Shown piece by piece: positions 24,123 to 32,442 of a stretch of DNA of 50,584 nt. Below the pieces are notes generated by a model. The model searched no databases. It was not told the origin of the DNA and worked only from the letters and a program-made list of their open reading frames with translations. A program made the position numbers and the translations under genes. Source of the DNA: Bifidobacterium leontopitheci (lineage in GTDB: Bacteria > Actinomycetota > Actinomycetes > Actinomycetales > Bifidobacteriaceae); assembly GCF_009193355.1 (NCBI RefSeq), contig NZ_WBVT01000023.1, positions 1 to 50,584 of the forward strand, given 5' to 3'. How positions within the stretch are numbered: position 1 is the first letter of the stretch; the number at the start of each line of letters is the position of its first letter.

Positions 24123-26459
24123 ATGGCAATGTCGGTCATCGACGGGCAGCGGACGATGCCCGCCCTGCCGGAAGTCGGCAACATCGTCGAGGTCCGCGGG
24201 GCTACTTGGGCGGTCACGGACGTGACCGAACAGGGGCTGTCCCGCAGTCCCGCCGACGAGTCCCGCAGCGGCAAGCAGCACGTCGTGTCGCTGCAATCCC
24301 TGGAAGAGGATCGCATGGGCGAGGAGCTGTCGGTCATCTGGGAGCTGGAAATCGGGCAGACAGTCATTCCAAGCCGTGGTCTTCCTGACGTCATCAACGC
24401 CGACTCCTTCGATGATCCGAACCGTCTTGGCGCTTTCGTGGACGCGATGCGCTGGGGTGCGATCACCAGCGCGGATGACGGGAAGTTCGAGGCCCCGTTC
24501 CGTACAGGCGCCAACCTGGAGCCATATCAGCTGGAACCGTTGCGCCGTGCGATCACCGCCCCTCGTACGAACCTGTTGCTGGCCGATGATGTCGGCTTGG
24601 GCAAGACCATCGAAGCGGGCATGGTGATTCAGGAGCTGCTGCTGCGTCACCGTGCGCGCACGGCGATCATCGTGTGCCCGCCGTCTCTCTGCCTGCAGTG
24701 GCAGGATGAGATGCGCGAGAAGTTCGGCTTGGACTTCGTCATCATCAATTCCGCGGCATTGGCCGACGCCCGTCGCCAATACGGGTTGGGGTCGAATCCG
24801 TTCCGCTTGTTCCCGCGCGTGATCGTGTCGATGGCGTGGGTGCCGTCGGTTCGCGCACAGCGTCTGCTTGAGGAGATGTATGCCGAAGTCGGGCGTCTCA
24901 ACAGCGCCCGGCGGTATTCGTTCGACCTGCTTGTCGTCGATGAGGCCCATCATGTAGCCCCTGCTGCGCCGAACGCGACCGGCAAGGCCCGCGGCTATGC
25001 GGTGGATTCCAAGCGTACGGAAGCCGTCCGCAGACTGGCCGAACATTGCGAGCACCGCCTGTTCCTCTCCGCGACCCCGCATAACGGCTATTCGGAATCA
25101 TTCACCGCGCTGTTGGAGATGGTTGATTCGCGGCGTTTCACTCGTGGAGCCGGCCTCACCCAGAAGGCACTGGATGAAGTCATGGTCCGCCGTTTGAAGA
25201 CGCAGATCAGCGACTTGCACTTCAAGCAGCGCCGTATCGAGCCTATTCCGTTCACCCCCACCAGCGACGAGGAAAGCCACTACCAGCTTCTGGACGATAT
25301 TCTCACGACCACGGCCAAGACTCAGCCGGACCGGCATTCCCTCGGCATTACGGCGCTGTTGTTCAAAAAGCGCCTGCTGTCAAGCCCATGGGCGTTCTCC
25401 AGAACGTTGGGCCGGTATCTTGATGAGCCGGACAGCGATGCCTGGGATCCGTTCGATGACGGGTATTACACCGAGGTCATGGGGTCCGGCCAGTCGGATG
25501 AGGAGGAGGGTCTTGAGGATCAGCCCGAGTCCGAGGCGTTGCGCAAAGGCAAAGCCGACAATCCGCTTGAGGCTGCGCAGCCGGGCCAGTTGGAGGAGCT
25601 GTCCGATTGGGCTCATGGTTTTGAGGGCAAGCCGAATTCCCGTCTGCAGGCGCTTATCGATTGGCTTGATGCAACCTGCCGACCGAATGGACGTCAACAG
25701 TGGAATGACGAACGGGTCGTCGTATTCACCGAATATGCGGATACCTTGGATTGGATCCAGATGGTGCTGGAATCACGCGGCTATGGCGCGGACAGGCTGG
25801 CGGTCATCAATGGCGCCACCTCCGCGGAGGACCGCGAGCGCATCCGCGCCCAGTTCAACACCGACCCCGCAAAGGAACCGATCCGCGTGCTGCTGGCCAC
25901 GGACGCCGCGGGAGAAGGCATCAACCTGCAAACCTACTGCCATCGTCTGGTGAACTTCGATGTGCCGTTCAACCCGTCGCGTTTGGAGCAACGCATCGGC
26001 CGTATCGACCGGTATGGCCAGACGCGGACTCCGGAAATCTACTACTTCTGCCCCGATGACCAGTCCGGCGCACTGTACCACGCCGATATGGAGTTCATGC
26101 AGCGGATTGTACAGAAAGTGGCCGTTGAACAGCAGGACATGGGCACGGTGAATCCGTTGATCGACCATGACATAGTCGACCGGTTCCTGCATTCGGAGGA
26201 GTCGGATAATTCGGAGGAGCCGCAGGCGTCGAAGGCGTCCAAAGCCGAGGAAACGGATGAATGGATAAAGAAGAACGGCGACGCAATCAATCATGCCCTT
26301 GCCGGCAGTATGGAACTGAACAAGCAGCTCACGAATCTCGCACAGGAGTACGAGAAGAGCAAAAAAATCGATGCATCTGTCCCCCGAGGCCGAGCTTCGC
26401 GTGGCGAACACCGCATTGGAACTCACGAACCAGCCTCAGCTGATTCCGGTCGAGCATGA
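24123..26459 (+). CDS. drmD: DISARM SNF2-type helicase DrmD, front part (frameshifted)
   Basis: The ATG at 24123 is preferred (GAGGA 7-8 bases upstream; the GTG at 24117 is too close). The frame gives 778 residues. SNF2/DEAD motifs: LADDVGLGKTIEAG near residue 155, VVDEAHH near 271, LFLSATPHNG, VVFTEYADTLDW, ATDAAGEGINLQ and QRIGRIDRYGQ near 624. After residue 748 the frame leaves the family-like sequence and runs into KIDASVPRGR and a low-complexity tail. The expected continuation is in the next frame, starting at the A7 run at 26361. With six A residues the two parts would form one 1078-residue protein, the expected DrmD size. DrmD is the class 1 marker helicase of DISARM. Confidence 0.88.
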   Translation: MAMSVIDGQRTMPALPEVGNIVEVRGATWAVTDVTEQGLSRSPADESRSGKQHVVSLQSLEEDRMGEELSVIWELEIGQTVIPSRGLPDVINADSFDDPNRLGAFVDAMRWGAITSADDGKFEAPFRTGANLEPYQLEPLRRAITAPRTNLLLADDVGLGKTIEAGMVIQELLLRHRARTAIIVCPPSLCLQWQDEMREKFGLDFVIINSAALADARRQYGLGSNPFRLFPRVIVSMAWVPSVRAQRLLEEMYAEVGRLNSARRYSFDLLVVDEAHHVAPAAPNATGKARGYAVDSKRTEAVRRLAEHCEHRLFLSATPHNGYSESFTALLEMVDSRRFTRGAGLTQKALDEVMVRRLKTQISDLHFKQRRIEPIPFTPTSDEESHYQLLDDILTTTAKTQPDRHSLGITALLFKKRLLSSPWAFSRTLGRYLDEPDSDAWDPFDDGYYTEVMGSGQSDEEEGLEDQPESEALRKGKADNPLEAAQPGQLEELSDWAHGFEGKPNSRLQALIDWLDATCRPNGRQQWNDERVVVFTEYADTLDWIQMVLESRGYGADRLAVINGATSAEDRERIRAQFNTDPAKEPIRVLLATDAAGEGINLQTYCHRLVNFDVPFNPSRLEQRIGRIDRYGQTRTPEIYYFCPDDQSGALYHADMEFMQRIVQKVAVEQQDMGTVNPLIDHDIVDRFLHSEESDNSEEPQASKASKAEETDEWIKKNGDAINHALAGSMELNKQLTNLAQEYEKSKKIDASVPRGRASRGEHRIGTHEPASADSGRA
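26361..26367 (+). repeat. A7 homopolymer at the drmD frame switch
   Basis: agcaaaaaaatcgatg: seven A residues at exactly the point where drmD changes from its first to its second frame. Removing one A restores one continuous frame (EKSKKSMHLSPEAELRV). The needed shift is +1, so -1 ribosomal slippage does not repair it. Transcriptional slippage, phase variation or a sequencing error would. Confidence 0.85.
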
Positions 26460-27360
26460 CGGCAAACCGGAGCCGGGAGTATTCCGTCTGCCCGACCTGA
26501 ACCGCAGCTGGCAGCCGATCGCCAATGGCCTGCGTATGCTGCTCGACCCGACGACCATCCGGCCGATCACCTTTGATCCGACGATCGCCAAGCAACAGCC
26601 TGATGTGGCCTATGAGCATCTGGGCAGCGAACTGATGACCAAGGCCGCCCGCGTACTGCGCAGCAACCTGTACGGGCAGGAGTCGATGCTGCATCGTGTC
26701 ACGGCGGTTGTCATACCCGGACTGGATCACACGTGCGCAGCAGCCGTGTCCCGCATGGTGCTGGTTGGCCGCGGCGGCCTGCGCGTGCATGAGGAGGTGT
26801 TCGTCACCGGTTTGCGGTTCAGAGCGCAGAACATGGCAGAGGACATAGTCCAGAATCTGCTCGACTCCTCGCTCGACGCCTCTCATACGCTGTCATTGGC
26901 GAGCCCGACCATCCTGGCCCATCTTGGCGCGGCGTGGGATGCCAACAATGGCCGACTCCGCACCAGGCTTGAGGCCGCAGTCGCCAAGAAGGCGGAGAAA
27001 CTGCAGCAGGATAGCACCGAGAAACTGGAGGAGCGTCGCGATGCCGATCTCAATCGAGCCAAAGGCATTTTCGACCAGTTCCGTTCGACGCTGCATGATT
27101 CGCTCCGGAGGATTCGACTGCTGGACGAGACCGAGGATGGTCAGTTGATGCTTGACCTGCTCAGTGAAGACGAGCGGCGTCAGCGTCAACGCGACATCCG
27201 CAAGATGGAGGATCGTCTTGATTCTCTCGACGACGAGGAGCAGCGGGAGCTTGACATGATTCGCACCCGGTATCAGGATGTCAAACCGTATACGACGATT
27301 GCCGCGCTGGTATTCGCCGTCAGCGAGCAGGACGCCCGCATGTGGGAGGAGGAACGATAA
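26371..27360 (+). CDS. drmD: DISARM DrmD, rear part (second frame)
   Basis: 329 residues from the ATG at 26371, overlapping the end of the front part in a different frame. It opens MHLSPEAELRVANTALEL, which reads as the natural continuation of EYEKSKK in the front part. The region up to residue ~190 is folded (VRVLRSNLYG-like, MVLVGRGGLRVHEEVFVTGLRF). Residues ~190-310 form a long charged coiled coil (AAVAKKAEKLQQDSTEKLEERRDADL, split here for length: KLQQDSTEKLEERRDADL) ending DARMWEEER. No ribosome site precedes this ATG, so independent translation would have to rely on re-initiation. It joins drmMI through TAATG. Confidence 0.8.
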   Translation: MHLSPEAELRVANTALELTNQPQLIPVEHDGKPEPGVFRLPDLNRSWQPIANGLRMLLDPTTIRPITFDPTIAKQQPDVAYEHLGSELMTKAARVLRSNLYGQESMLHRVTAVVIPGLDHTCAAAVSRMVLVGRGGLRVHEEVFVTGLRFRAQNMAEDIVQNLLDSSLDASHTLSLASPTILAHLGAAWDANNGRLRTRLEAAVAKKAEKLQQDSTEKLEERRDADLNRAKGIFDQFRSTLHDSLRRIRLLDETEDGQLMLDLLSEDERRQRQRDIRKMEDRLDSLDDEEQRELDMIRTRYQDVKPYTTIAALVFAVSEQDARMWEEER

Positions 27361-30300
27361 TGGCCGCAACCCGACACACCTTCACGCACGCCGGCAGGTC
27401 CGCCCGCCAGATGACCGCGGCGCAGATGCACCGTGACTGGCTGCAGCTGGTCATGGCGGACGGCCCGTTCCTGGCAGTCCCCCCGCTCAAGAAGGCGTGG
27501 CCGCAGGGCATGCATTCCATACGCCAGCGTCCGAATGGCAGTGCCGTTCTTAAGGAGCTCAAAGACCGGAAGGCGAAGTTCGAGCAGACGTGGGACGAAT
27601 GGTACCGTTCACTGGTGAACGATGATTCGAGCGTACGCGAGCACTATCTGAACCGGTATCGCAAGCAGCGTGATGCATGGGCACAGTTCGTGCTTCGTGA
27701 CATGCTCGAATGGGAACAGGCATATGCGCCGCTGACTGCAGGCTCAGCGGACGCGGCGGTCTACCGCGTCATGTCGCCGAACGAGGCCGTAAGCGTCGAA
27801 CCGACCGGCATGATGCGCTTGGGAGACCGTATTGGCGCATTGGTGCTGACCGTCGACCCGGTGGAGGGCGATCTGGCCGATGACCCCGGCGACGGCTGGT
27901 CGGCCAACGCGCTCGACCGTATGGAGAACATGCTGCGCGTAGAGGATTCCACTTGTTCGATCGGCGTGGTGACCGACGGCCGCTGGTGGGCGATCGTGAG
28001 CGCGCCGAAGAACGGCTCGGCGGCATGGGGACAGTTCGATTCGCAGATGTGGATTGACACTCCTGCCGTGCGTGACGCGTTCGCCGAGTTGCTGGACGTC
28101 CGGCATCTGCTGACCGGTGCGGAGGAGAATCGTCTGCCTCATCTGTTCGCCGAGTCGGTGACCGCCGCCGAGGAAGTGACGGACACGTTGGGCCGTCAGG
28201 TGCGTCAGGCCGTGGAACTGGTTATCGCCGCGTTCAGCGAGGCGTCCGCGCGCGCCCGCGAGGATGGTCTGGCCGACCCGTTGCCCGAGGATGGCGAGGA
28301 GATCTATGAGGCGACCGTCACGGTGATGATGCGCGTCGTGTTTCTTCTATTCGCACAGGAGCGCGGCCTTCTGCCGCAAGGCCGGCTGTTCGAGAGCGGA
28401 TATGGTCTGGCCGGCGTGCTTGACGAGTTGGATGCGCGCGCCCGTGAAGACGGAGAGGAGTCGATGGACGGCACCGGCATGGTCTGGCATCGTCTGCTCG
28501 CCACCTCGCAGGCCTTGTATTACGGCGCATCGTTCGAGGACATGCGGCTGCCCGCCTATGGCGGCTCCGTGTTCGACCCGGAACGTCACCCGTTCCTGAC
28601 CGCGCTCAACGAGCACGGCGAACTGGCGTTGAGCGTGCCGGACCGCGTCATGTACCACGTGCTGCGGGCCGTGCAGATCGCCAACGTGAACGGCGAGGCG
28701 CGCCGCATCTCCTTCCGCGACATCGACGTGGAGCAGATCGGCTACATCTACGAAGGCCTGCTCGGCTACACCTGCCGACGCAGCGACGATACCGTGCTCG
28801 GCCTGAACGGCACGATCGGTTCGGAGCCGGAGATACCGCTCGCCACCCTCGAACAGCTCACCGCAGGCCTTGAGGCTTCCGACCCTAAGGGCAGCAAGCG
28901 CGCTGCAGCCATCGGCGCATGGGTGAAGGGCAACGCGACCGCGTCCAAGGCTCCGTCAATCAGCGCAATGGCCAAGATGATCGCCGGCAAGGAGCCCGAG
29001 GACGGCGAGCGTGCGCTGCTTTCCGTCAGCCATGACACGACGGTGCAGGATCGACTGCGCCCGTGGCTGGGGCTGATCCGCCGCGATCTGCGCGGCAAGC
29101 CCGTCGTGTTCCTCAAAGGCGACCTGTATGTGACCGAAACCCCGTCGCGCAAGAACGCCGGCGCCCACTATACGCCCAAGACGCTGGCCGAAGATGTGGT
29201 GCGGTACGCGCTTGAACCGCTCGTCTACAAGCCCGGCCCATACCAGACCAACGACCGCGACAAGTGGCGTCCCATCTCGTCGGATGACCTGCTCGACCTG
29301 CATGTGGCCGATATCGCGTGCGGTTCCGGCGCGTTCCTCGTGGCAGCCGGCCGCTATCTGGCCGACCGGCTTGTGGAGGCATGGCACCGGGAAGGCACCA
29401 TGCCGGGCGGCACTTCGGAGCAGGTGCGCAACAAGGCCATGCGTCAGGTGGTGGCGAAGTGCCTGTACGGCGCGGACATCAACGAGATGGCCGTCGAGAT
29501 GTGCAAGCTGTCGCTCTGGCTCGTATCGCTCGACCCGCATCTGCCGTTCAGCTTCGTGGACAACAAGATCTTCCACGGCAATTCGCTGCTCGGCGTGACC
29601 AGCCTCGCGCAGGTTAAGACCATGCGCATCGACGCCAAACCACAACATGCACAGGGTAGCCTGTTCCTCGACATCGCTGGCGGCGATATGGTCGAGGCGG
29701 TGGACGTGGACGGCATCCTGCGCAAGGTGCGCCGACTGCGCGACCAGCTGTCCGACGAGATCAACAATGATGATCCGCAGCGTTCCGCCAATGCGAAGCG
29801 CCGTCAGATGCGCGCGATCGCTGATGCCCTCACCCAGGTGCGACTGATCGCCGACGGCGTGATCGCCGCAGGACTGCAGGTCGGCGGCAAACCCGGCAAG
29901 CAGCTGGACGAAGCCTATGACAATCTTGCCGTGGCAGCCGGTCGCGCGTTCCCCCATGACGGTGCTGACGGTGACGACACCATGCTGCGCGGCATCATCA
30001 CACGCGGACTTACGCCGACCGTGCCGACCGACTATGAGCAATGGCAGTGCCTGCACTGGCCGCTTGAAATCCCCGAAGTCATGGAGAACGGCGGCTTCGA
30101 CGCCATCATCGGCAACCCGCCGTTCCTGGGCGGCCAGAAACTCACCGGCGCAATGGGCGATAACATGCGCGACTGGTATGTCAATGTGATCGCAAACGGA
30201 CAAAGCGGCAGCGCTGATCTGTGCGCCTATTTCTACCTGCGAGCACTCGATCTGCTGCGCAAAGACGGCACATTCGGCTTGCTGGCGACCAATACGATTG

Positions 30301-31469
30301 CACAAGGCAAAACACGAGAAGTCGGCCTCGACCAAATGATTGAACGCGGGTTCACCATCACCCGAGCCATCCAATCGCAATCATGGACCGTCGCTAGCGC
30401 CAATGTGGAGTATGCGGTGGTATGGGGCGTTAACGGCAGGGTAGGCGATAGTATTCTCAAGGATTGCGACGGCGTGATGGTCAAGCGTATCTCCACGCTG
30501 CTAGAGCCCACCGGGAAAACCAGCACCCCCCCCCAATCGCTGATTGAGAATATCAGTATCGCTTTCCAAGGATGCATCGTTCTCGGTCAAGGTTTCATCA
30601 TCCTTCCGGAAACTGCGCAACAGTGGATTGTCGCCAACCCGAAGAACAAGGACGTGCTCTTCCCATACCTCAACGGCGACAACCTGAACAAAAACCCGGA
30701 TTGTTCGGCATCCCGTTGGGTCATCGACTTCACAGGGAGGAACGAAAAGCAAGCATCGGAGTATGTACTGCCTTATGAACATGTTGTAGAAAATGTCAAG
30801 CAGGAACGCTTGGCGAAGAAAGATCCTACAACTAGTGGAGCTCCTTGGTGGCTCTTTCTTAGGACAAGGCCAGAAATGCGTAGAACCATATCCCCACTCG
30901 ACAGGGTGATTGTCATTGCGCAGGTAAGCCGCACGCTCATGCCACAAATGGTCAGCAACGATCAGGTGTTCGACGCAAAACTCATCGTGTTCGCCACTAA
31001 TCGTTACTCGGACTTGGCGGTACTGTCCTCGGCCATGCACCGCGATTGGGTGATCAAATACGGCACCACCATGAGAACCGACCCTACGTATACGCCATCG
31101 GCGGTATTCGCCACGTTCCCGCGGCCAACGACCGGCCTGAATGATCTCGCGGTCATCGGCGAAACCTTATATACCGAGCGCCGCGAAATCATGCTACGCA
31201 GTAACCTCGGTCTGACCGACCTGTACAACCTCGTCAACGATCCCGATTCGTCGGAAGCGGACGTGGCCCGTCTACGCGAGATCCACAAGACGCTCGACGA
31301 GACGGTCATGGCCGCCTACGGGTGGGATGACGTGCCGCTCAAGCACGGCTTCCACACGTATCGCAAGATGACCCGTTGGACGGTATGCCCCGAGGCCCGC
31401 GTCGAGATCCTCGACCGTCTCCTCGAAGAAAACCACCGTCGATACGCGCTCGAGCAGGAAGGCAAGTGA
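27360..31469 (+). CDS. drmMI: DISARM class 1 N6-adenine DNA methyltransferase DrmMI
   Basis: 1369 residues from the ATG at 27360 (GGAGGAGG about 8 bases before), sharing bases with the drmD stop (TAATG). AdoMet motif I is VADIACGSGAFLVAAGRYL near residue 650 and catalytic motif IV is GNPPFLGGQ near 918, the N-methyladenine type seen in Eco57I- and PglX-like enzymes. The target-recognition part follows to the end (about 960-1369). In DISARM it marks host DNA so the helicase/nuclease part ignores it. A C9 tract codes for T-P-P at residues 1056-1058, so slippage there would remove the recognition domain. Currently in frame. Confidence 0.93.
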   Translation: MAATRHTFTHAGRSARQMTAAQMHRDWLQLVMADGPFLAVPPLKKAWPQGMHSIRQRPNGSAVLKELKDRKAKFEQTWDEWYRSLVNDDSSVREHYLNRYRKQRDAWAQFVLRDMLEWEQAYAPLTAGSADAAVYRVMSPNEAVSVEPTGMMRLGDRIGALVLTVDPVEGDLADDPGDGWSANALDRMENMLRVEDSTCSIGVVTDGRWWAIVSAPKNGSAAWGQFDSQMWIDTPAVRDAFAELLDVRHLLTGAEENRLPHLFAESVTAAEEVTDTLGRQVRQAVELVIAAFSEASARAREDGLADPLPEDGEEIYEATVTVMMRVVFLLFAQERGLLPQGRLFESGYGLAGVLDELDARAREDGEESMDGTGMVWHRLLATSQALYYGASFEDMRLPAYGGSVFDPERHPFLTALNEHGELALSVPDRVMYHVLRAVQIANVNGEARRISFRDIDVEQIGYIYEGLLGYTCRRSDDTVLGLNGTIGSEPEIPLATLEQLTAGLEASDPKGSKRAAAIGAWVKGNATASKAPSISAMAKMIAGKEPEDGERALLSVSHDTTVQDRLRPWLGLIRRDLRGKPVVFLKGDLYVTETPSRKNAGAHYTPKTLAEDVVRYALEPLVYKPGPYQTNDRDKWRPISSDDLLDLHVADIACGSGAFLVAAGRYLADRLVEAWHREGTMPGGTSEQVRNKAMRQVVAKCLYGADINEMAVEMCKLSLWLVSLDPHLPFSFVDNKIFHGNSLLGVTSLAQVKTMRIDAKPQHAQGSLFLDIAGGDMVEAVDVDGILRKVRRLRDQLSDEINNDDPQRSANAKRRQMRAIADALTQVRLIADGVIAAGLQVGGKPGKQLDEAYDNLAVAAGRAFPHDGADGDDTMLRGIITRGLTPTVPTDYEQWQCLHWPLEIPEVMENGGFDAIIGNPPFLGGQKLTGAMGDNMRDWYVNVIANGQSGSADLCAYFYLRALDLLRKDGTFGLLATNTIAQGKTREVGLDQMIERGFTITRAIQSQSWTVASANVEYAVVWGVNGRVGDSILKDCDGVMVKRISTLLEPTGKTSTPPQSLIENISIAFQGCIVLGQGFIILPETAQQWIVANPKNKDVLFPYLNGDNLNKNPDCSASRWVIDFTGRNEKQASEYVLPYEHVVENVKQERLAKKDPTTSGAPWWLFLRTRPEMRRTISPLDRVIVIAQVSRTLMPQMVSNDQVFDAKLIVFATNRYSDLAVLSSAMHRDWVIKYGTTMRTDPTYTPSAVFATFPRPTTGLNDLAVIGETLYTERREIMLRSNLGLTDLYNLVNDPDSSEADVARLREIHKTLDETVMAAYGWDDVPLKHGFHTYRKMTRWTVCPEARVEILDRLLEENHRRYALEQEGK
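30526..30534 (+). repeat. C9 homopolymer inside drmMI
   Basis: Nine C residues in gcacccccccccaatc, coding S-T-P-P-Q (residues 1055-1059). It is the longest homopolymer I noticed in the window. It lies about 140 codons after motif IV, at the border of the recognition domain. A gain or loss of one C would truncate the enzyme, so it is a strong candidate phase-variation tract. Confidence 0.9.
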
Positions 31470-31470
31470 G

Positions 31471-32442
31471 ATGCCACAGCTACTGAAACAGAAGTCGCTG
31501 GTGATCGGCGTGGCATCCAGCGCGTTGTTCGACCTTGCCCAAAGCGACGAGATCTTCCGCGAACAAGGCGTGGAGGCATACGAGCAGTATCAGGACAACC
31601 ATATTGATGAACCGTTCAAACAAGGCGTGGCATTCCCGTTCATCTCGAAACTGCTGGAATTCAACAAGCTGTTCAGCAATCCACATGAAGAAGGCGTCGA
31701 GGTCATTGTGATGTCACGCAACAGCCCGAAAACCGGCTTGCGGGTGATGAACAGCATCGAGCATTACGGCCTGGGCATCACCAGGGCCATCTTCCGCAGC
31801 GGCATGTCCACCTTCGATTTCATCAACGTGTTCAACATGTCGTTGGTCCTTTCCGGCAACGAGAAGGACGTGAACGAGGCTGTGGAGAAGGGGCTGCCGG
31901 CAGGTTACGTGCTGGATTTTGATGGATACGTAGACACCACGTCGAACGAGCTGCGCGTCGCCTTCGATTTCGATGGCGTGCTTGCCGGCGACTCGTCGGA
32001 ACGCTTCTATCAGCAAGCCAAGGCGAAGGATCCGCAGACGGCGCTTGAACAATACAGTAAATACGAGAGCGGCCACGCTGACCAGCCCATTGAAGGCGGT
32101 CCGCTGAAGGCTTTGCTGGAGGGAATCAACACATTGCAGGACGCCTCCCGGGCAAGCGGTATGGCAGACAAGCCCGAACTGCGTGTATCCCTGGTGACCG
32201 CCAGGGACGCCCCAGCGCATAAACGCGCCATCAAGACCCTGGAACAGTGGGGTCTATCCGTCGATGACGCGTTCTTTCTGGGAGGACTGGATAAGGCACC
32301 GGTCCTGAACGAACTCAAGCCGCACATCTTCTTTGACGACCAGATAGTCAACCTGGACAGTTCGGAACTGCATATTCCTGCCGTTCATATCCCGTTCGGC
32401 GTGAGAAACGCCACCAACAGCAAGGAGGACGCCAATGCCTGA
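31471..32442 (+). CDS. cytosolic-type 5'-nucleotidase (NT5C1-like) inside the DISARM operon
   Basis: 323 residues, normal for this family. It opens LLKQKSLVIGVASSALFDL and has EVIVMSRNSPKTGLRVMNSI, then the HAD-type nucleophile motif AFDFDGVLAGDSS with Asp166 and Asp168, VTARDAPAHKRAIKTLE and FFLGGLDKAPVL, and the acidic metal loop HIFFDDQ. Cytosolic 5'-nucleotidase I proteins dephosphorylate AMP and (deoxy)nucleoside monophosphates. It starts one base after the drmMI stop and overlaps drmA by 8 bases (ATGCCTGA), so it is firmly built into the operon. It is not among the standard DISARM genes. Possible roles are nucleotide depletion during infection or housekeeping of nucleotides released from phage DNA. 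Confidence 0.9.
   Translation: MPQLLKQKSLVIGVASSALFDLAQSDEIFREQGVEAYEQYQDNHIDEPFKQGVAFPFISKLLEFNKLFSNPHEEGVEVIVMSRNSPKTGLRVMNSIEHYGLGITRAIFRSGMSTFDFINVFNMSLVLSGNEKDVNEAVEKGLPAGYVLDFDGYVDTTSNELRVAFDFDGVLAGDSSERFYQQAKAKDPQTALEQYSKYESGHADQPIEGGPLKALLEGINTLQDASRASGMADKPELRVSLVTARDAPAHKRAIKTLEQWGLSVDDAFFLGGLDKAPVLNELKPHIFFDDQIVNLDSSELHIPAVHIPFGVRNATNSKEDANA

Noticed and set aside
26361..26371. Programmed -1 ribosomal frameshift in drmD
   Set aside because: A -1 shift leads to a short tail ending at 26443; the functional continuation needs +1 (or loss of one A).
28956..30380. 474-residue open frame opposite drmMI
   Set aside because: Composition is that of a shadow frame; drmMI has unmistakable motifs on the other strand.
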